16,571 nucleotides of DNA from an uncultured Peptococcaceae bacterium (GTDB lineage Bacteria; Bacillota; Peptococcia; Peptococcales; Peptococcaceae), in assembly GCA_910585405.1 (NCBI GenBank), contig CAJUDO010000046.1, forward strand, positions 1 to 16,571. The letters run 5' to 3'. This document shows, one piece after another, positions 14,544 through 16,571 of the stretch. Below the pieces are notes generated by a model. It was not told the DNA's origin, did no database searches, and saw only the letters and a list, made by a program, of their open reading frames with translations. The position numbers and the translations under genes were made by a program. Positions within the stretch are counted from its first letter, which is position 1, and each line of letters opens with the position of its first letter.

Positions 14544-15818
14544 TTGGATAAACTTATCGTAACAGGCAAAAAAGCAATCCATGGAGAAGTCACCATCAGT
14601 GGAGCGAAAAATGCCGTATTGCCAATTATCGTTGGAGCCTTGTTGGCGGAAGATATTACAGTGCTGCACGACGTGCCAAAGTTGTCCGATGTAGCGACTA
14701 TAAAAGAAGTATTGGAGATTTTAGGGGCGAAGATTACCTTTGAAAATCACACCATGACCATCGACAGCCGCGACCTCAATAATTGGGACGCTCCCTACAA
14801 TTATGTACAGAAAATGCGGGCCAGTGTATTGATTATGGGGCCGCTGTTAGCCCGTCTGGGCAAGGCGAAAATTTCTATGCCCGGCGGCTGCGCCATCGGT
14901 ACCCGGCCTATTGATTTGCATTTGAAAGGCTTAGAAGCCTTGGGCGCAGACATCCAAATCAACCATGGCGATATGAACGCTGTGGTGCCCGGCGGCAAAC
15001 TGAAAGGTAACCGCATCTATTTGGATTTTCCCAGTGTCGGCGCGACAGAGCATATTATGATGGCAGCCACAACAGCGGAGGGTACCACCGTGATTGAAAA
15101 CGCGGCAGAAGAACCGGAAATTGTAGATCTGGCCAACTTTCTCAATAGCATGGGCGCTAACGTGCGCGGAGCCGGCACCAATGTCATAAAAATCGAAGGT
15201 GTAGAAAAATTGCATGGCACCACCTATACCATTATTCCCGACCGCATTGAAGCAGGGAGTTATATGATTGCCGCCGCTATCACCGGCGGGGATTTGCTGG
15301 TGAAAAATGTGATTATAGACCATATCAAGCCCTTGATTGCCAAAATGATTGAGTGCGGTATAGAAATCATAGAAGAAGGCAGCAATTTGCGTGTGCGAAG
15401 CAATGGGCGTCTGAAGGCGGTAGATATCAAGACCATGCCCTATCCCGGATTTCCCACAGACATGCAGGCGCAATTCATGGCCCTGATGACAGTGGCAGAG
15501 GGTACCAGTGTATTTACCGAAACCGTATTTGAAAATCGCTTTATGCATGCCGACGAATTGCGGCGTATGGGCGCCAATATCAAAATAGACGGACGCAACG
15601 CCATTGTAGAGGGCGTATCCCGTTTGACCGGCTGCAAAGTAAAGGCTACCGATTTGCGGGCCGGTGCAGCGTTGATTATCGCGGCGCTGGCTGCCGAAGG
15701 GCAGACCGAAATCACCGAATTGCAGTATATAGACCGAGGCTATGAAGATTTGATAGAAAAATTTCAAACTATCGGCGCCGATATTGTGCGCATTTCTGAT
15801 GGAACAACAGAGATATAA
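14544..15818 (+). CDS. murA: UDP-N-acetylglucosamine 1-carboxyvinyltransferase
   Basis: MurA transfers enolpyruvate from PEP to UDP-GlcNAc, the first committed step of peptidoglycan synthesis, in the cytoplasm. The 424-residue protein shows the N-terminal VTISGAKNAVLPIIVGALLAED split over two blocks (Lys22, Asn23), PGGCAIGTRPIDLHLKGL with Cys116, and DLRAGAALIIAALAA with Arg372 (E. coli Arg397). Cys116 is the residue alkylated by fosfomycin, so the enzyme is of the usual sensitive type by this criterion. Many Bacillota carry two murA paralogues; the ywmB-like neighbour marks this as the murAA-type copy. The start is TTG 14544, with GGGAGGG (14528-14534) 9 nt upstream; the family N-terminus (MDKLIVTGKK) supports it. 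A terminator follows. Confidence 0.97.
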   Translation: MDKLIVTGKKAIHGEVTISGAKNAVLPIIVGALLAEDITVLHDVPKLSDVATIKEVLEILGAKITFENHTMTIDSRDLNNWDAPYNYVQKMRASVLIMGPLLARLGKAKISMPGGCAIGTRPIDLHLKGLEALGADIQINHGDMNAVVPGGKLKGNRIYLDFPSVGATEHIMMAATTAEGTTVIENAAEEPEIVDLANFLNSMGANVRGAGTNVIKIEGVEKLHGTTYTIIPDRIEAGSYMIAAAITGGDLLVKNVIIDHIKPLIAKMIECGIEIIEEGSNLRVRSNGRLKAVDIKTMPYPGFPTDMQAQFMALMTVAEGTSVFTETVFENRFMHADELRRMGANIKIDGRNAIVEGVSRLTGCKVKATDLRAGAALIIAALAAEGQTEITELQYIDRGYEDLIEKFQTIGADIVRISDGTTEI

Positions 15819-15879
15819 AGTAATAAACTGTACCAAAAACTGTGCGGAGTGAGTAGACACAAAAACAGATAGAAAGCTT

Positions 15880-15912
15880 GAGAAGCGTGGACGAAACTGT
15901 TCACGCTTTTTC
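15880..15912 (+). terminator. Intrinsic terminator after murA
   Basis: AGCGTG (15884-15889) pairs with CACGCT (15902-15907); the stem can extend outward through A-T and G-T pairs, and TTTTT follows at 15907-15911. An alternative outer pairing joins ATAGAAA (about 15869-15875) to TTTCTAT (15909-15915). The hairpin is moderately strong and lies about 60 nt after the murA stop. Confidence 0.75.
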
Positions 15913-16022
15913 TATGGGCGGGGATATCGCAGATAAAATAAAAGTGAAAATATAGAATGTATAAGAAATATTTTTGGCAAAAACTGAAATTTTTCAAAAT
16001 CTCAGCAGAAAAAAGGGCAAAA

Positions 16023-16055
16023 TGTAACAAAAGTGTAACCACCACATGATATAAT
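16023..16055 (+). promoter_or_regulatory. Extended -10 promoter with TGTAAC direct repeats (possible PhoB/OmpR-type site)
   Basis: TATAAT (16050-16055) is a perfect -10, preceded by TG at 16047-16048 (extended -10). There is no usable -35 at the right distance. Instead TGTAAC occurs twice, at 16023-16028 and 16034-16039, an 11-bp period, ending 10 bp before the -10. That geometry matches activator boxes of the PhoB/OmpR response-regulator family. Which regulator acts here is unknown. Transcription would start near 16062. The stretch 15913-16022 before it is AT-rich with nothing I can name. Confidence 0.6.
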
Positions 16056-16061
16056 ATAACC

Positions 16062-16282
16062 ATAGCAAAGATAAAATGTGTAAACGAGTTATCTTTGCGA
16101 AAGAAAATGAGCGCCGTAAGCGTCCTAAAAGGTATAAGTTTTAAGAGGACAAAAAAATAGTGGCTACGTAGGAGTTTTCTCCTGCATATCCACTAGATAT
16201 GTAAATTTCTTTGAAGTTTATGTGGTCTAACAAGTTATGCATTTTAGGACAGCAGACAGGCAGAGAGAATGGAGGTGACAGT
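16062..16282 (+). promoter_or_regulatory. Structured leader RNA upstream of the small protein gene
   Basis: About 220 nt separate the promoter from the ATG at 16283. Four stems can be drawn by eye: 16065-16074 with 16089-16098 (10 bp), 16122-16130 with 16139-16150 (bulged), 16158-16174 with 16179-16195 (two mismatches, TTTT loop), and 16201-16209 with 16213-16221 (9 bp with two wobble pairs). GTCCTAAAA (16122-16130) is also a perfect complement of TTTTAGGAC (16242-16250), giving a mutually exclusive long-range pairing 21 nt before the ribosome binding site. I do not recognise a known riboswitch class. The pairings are seen; regulation is inferred. Confidence 0.6.
16076..16144 (+). CDS. Possible basic leader peptide (22 aa)
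   Basis: An ATG at 16076 opens a 22-codon frame ending at TAA 16142-16144, inside the leader RNA. The peptide is very basic, about ten Arg/Lys residues, concentrated in NERRKRPKRYK. The last codons overlap the left arm of the switchable stem (16122-16130), so a ribosome paused there would change which pairing forms, as in classical attenuation. The ribosome binding site is poor (only AAAGAT upstream) and short frames like this arise by chance, so confidence is low. Confidence 0.25.
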   Translation: MCKRVIFAKENERRKRPKRYKF

Positions 16283-16571
16283 ATGTCAATTGCTTCACTG
16301 AAGGTGGTACAGGAAGACATGAGGACCAGTATCATAAGAATACACAGCTACCGGGACAAAAATCTGCAGGGAACGTTTTACAATCTGTACTACGGCGAGG
16401 AGATCGCCTTCGGCAACCTCACCAGACTGCTTCTCTTGATGGAAGACATGATGGATGAAATGGAATGCCCACAGGCGTCAGTCCGGAGCCGACGATTTGG
16501 AGCGGGCCGCAAGAATGCAGAGCGAGCAAGTATCGCAGAAGAGCTGCTGCCGAAGCCAGACCAGGAAGCAA
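16283..16571 (+). CDS. Unrecognised small protein, C-terminus cut by window edge
   Basis: The frame starts at ATG 16283 after a perfect GGAGGTGA (16271-16278) and stays open for 96 codons to the edge, so it is partial. The visible part has no signal peptide or membrane helix. Residues about 14-47 look like beta strands (SIIRIHSYRDKNLQGTFYN, YYGEEIAFGN), then an amphipathic helix NLTRLLLLMEDMMDEM, then PQASVRSRRFG and a charged tail. From memory it resembles uncharacterised small proteins, common in gut Bacillota, with an F-x-N-L-x-x-LLxLMED...PQ pattern; I cannot verify this or give a function. An in-frame ATG at 16220 exists but has no good ribosome binding site. The long regulated leader suggests condition-dependent expression. 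Confidence 0.7.
   Translation, partial: MSIASLKVVQEDMRTSIIRIHSYRDKNLQGTFYNLYYGEEIAFGNLTRLLLLMEDMMDEMECPQASVRSRRFGAGRKNAERASIAEELLPKPDQEA

Noticed and set aside
14931..15860. 309-codon minus-strand frame opposite murA
   Set aside because: Antisense to well-conserved murA; composition is unusual (His, Phe, Cys-rich) and no family is recognised.

Overview
The window reads as a chromosomal segment of a low-to-moderate GC Bacillota (Firmicute). The evidence is the order F1Fo ATP synthase operon - ywmB-like gene - murA, known from Bacilli, Clostridia and Negativicutes, together with an LCP cell-wall ligase, a TagA/WecG-type ManNAc transferase, strong GGAGG-type ribosome binding sites and frequent TTG/GTG starts. 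I cannot fix the genus. No spoIID follows murA, so the window gives no sign of sporulation. All convincing genes are on the + strand. No rRNA, tRNA, CRISPR array or insertion sequence was seen.

Layout. (1) 1-289: an untranslated region with two adjacent palindromes at the left edge and an extended -10 promoter. (2) 290-3561: pgi, an LCP-family ligase and a WecG/TagA/CpsF glycosyltransferase, probably one transcript. (3) 3723-5997: a promoter, then a YbjQ-family gene, a 50-residue membrane protein, a ComEB-type dCMP deaminase and wecB (UDP-GlcNAc 2-epimerase), closed by an intrinsic terminator. (4) 6293-13507: a promoter and the complete operon atpZ-atpI-atpB-atpE-atpF-atpH-atpA-atpG-atpD-atpC, closed by a strong terminator. 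atpE is separated from both neighbours by long structured spacers. (5) 13639-15912: a secreted YwmB-like protein, a near-consensus promoter, murA and a terminator. (6) 16023-16571: a promoter with two direct repeats, a leader of about 220 nt with several hairpins, a possible leader peptide and a 9-bp alternative pairing, then a small unrecognised protein that runs off the right edge.

How the genes fit together. Pgi serves central carbon metabolism. WecB would supply UDP-ManNAc, the WecG/TagA enzyme would add ManNAc to a lipid-linked acceptor, and the LCP protein would attach the finished glycopolymer to peptidoglycan, whose precursor pathway starts at MurA. The ATP synthase has a c subunit with a proton-type site (Gln24, Phe55, Glu57, Tyr62; no Ser/Thr Na+ ligand) and an epsilon subunit with the ATP-sensing IDxxRA motif. 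The part least explained by known genes is the right end: the regulated, structured leader and its small protein.
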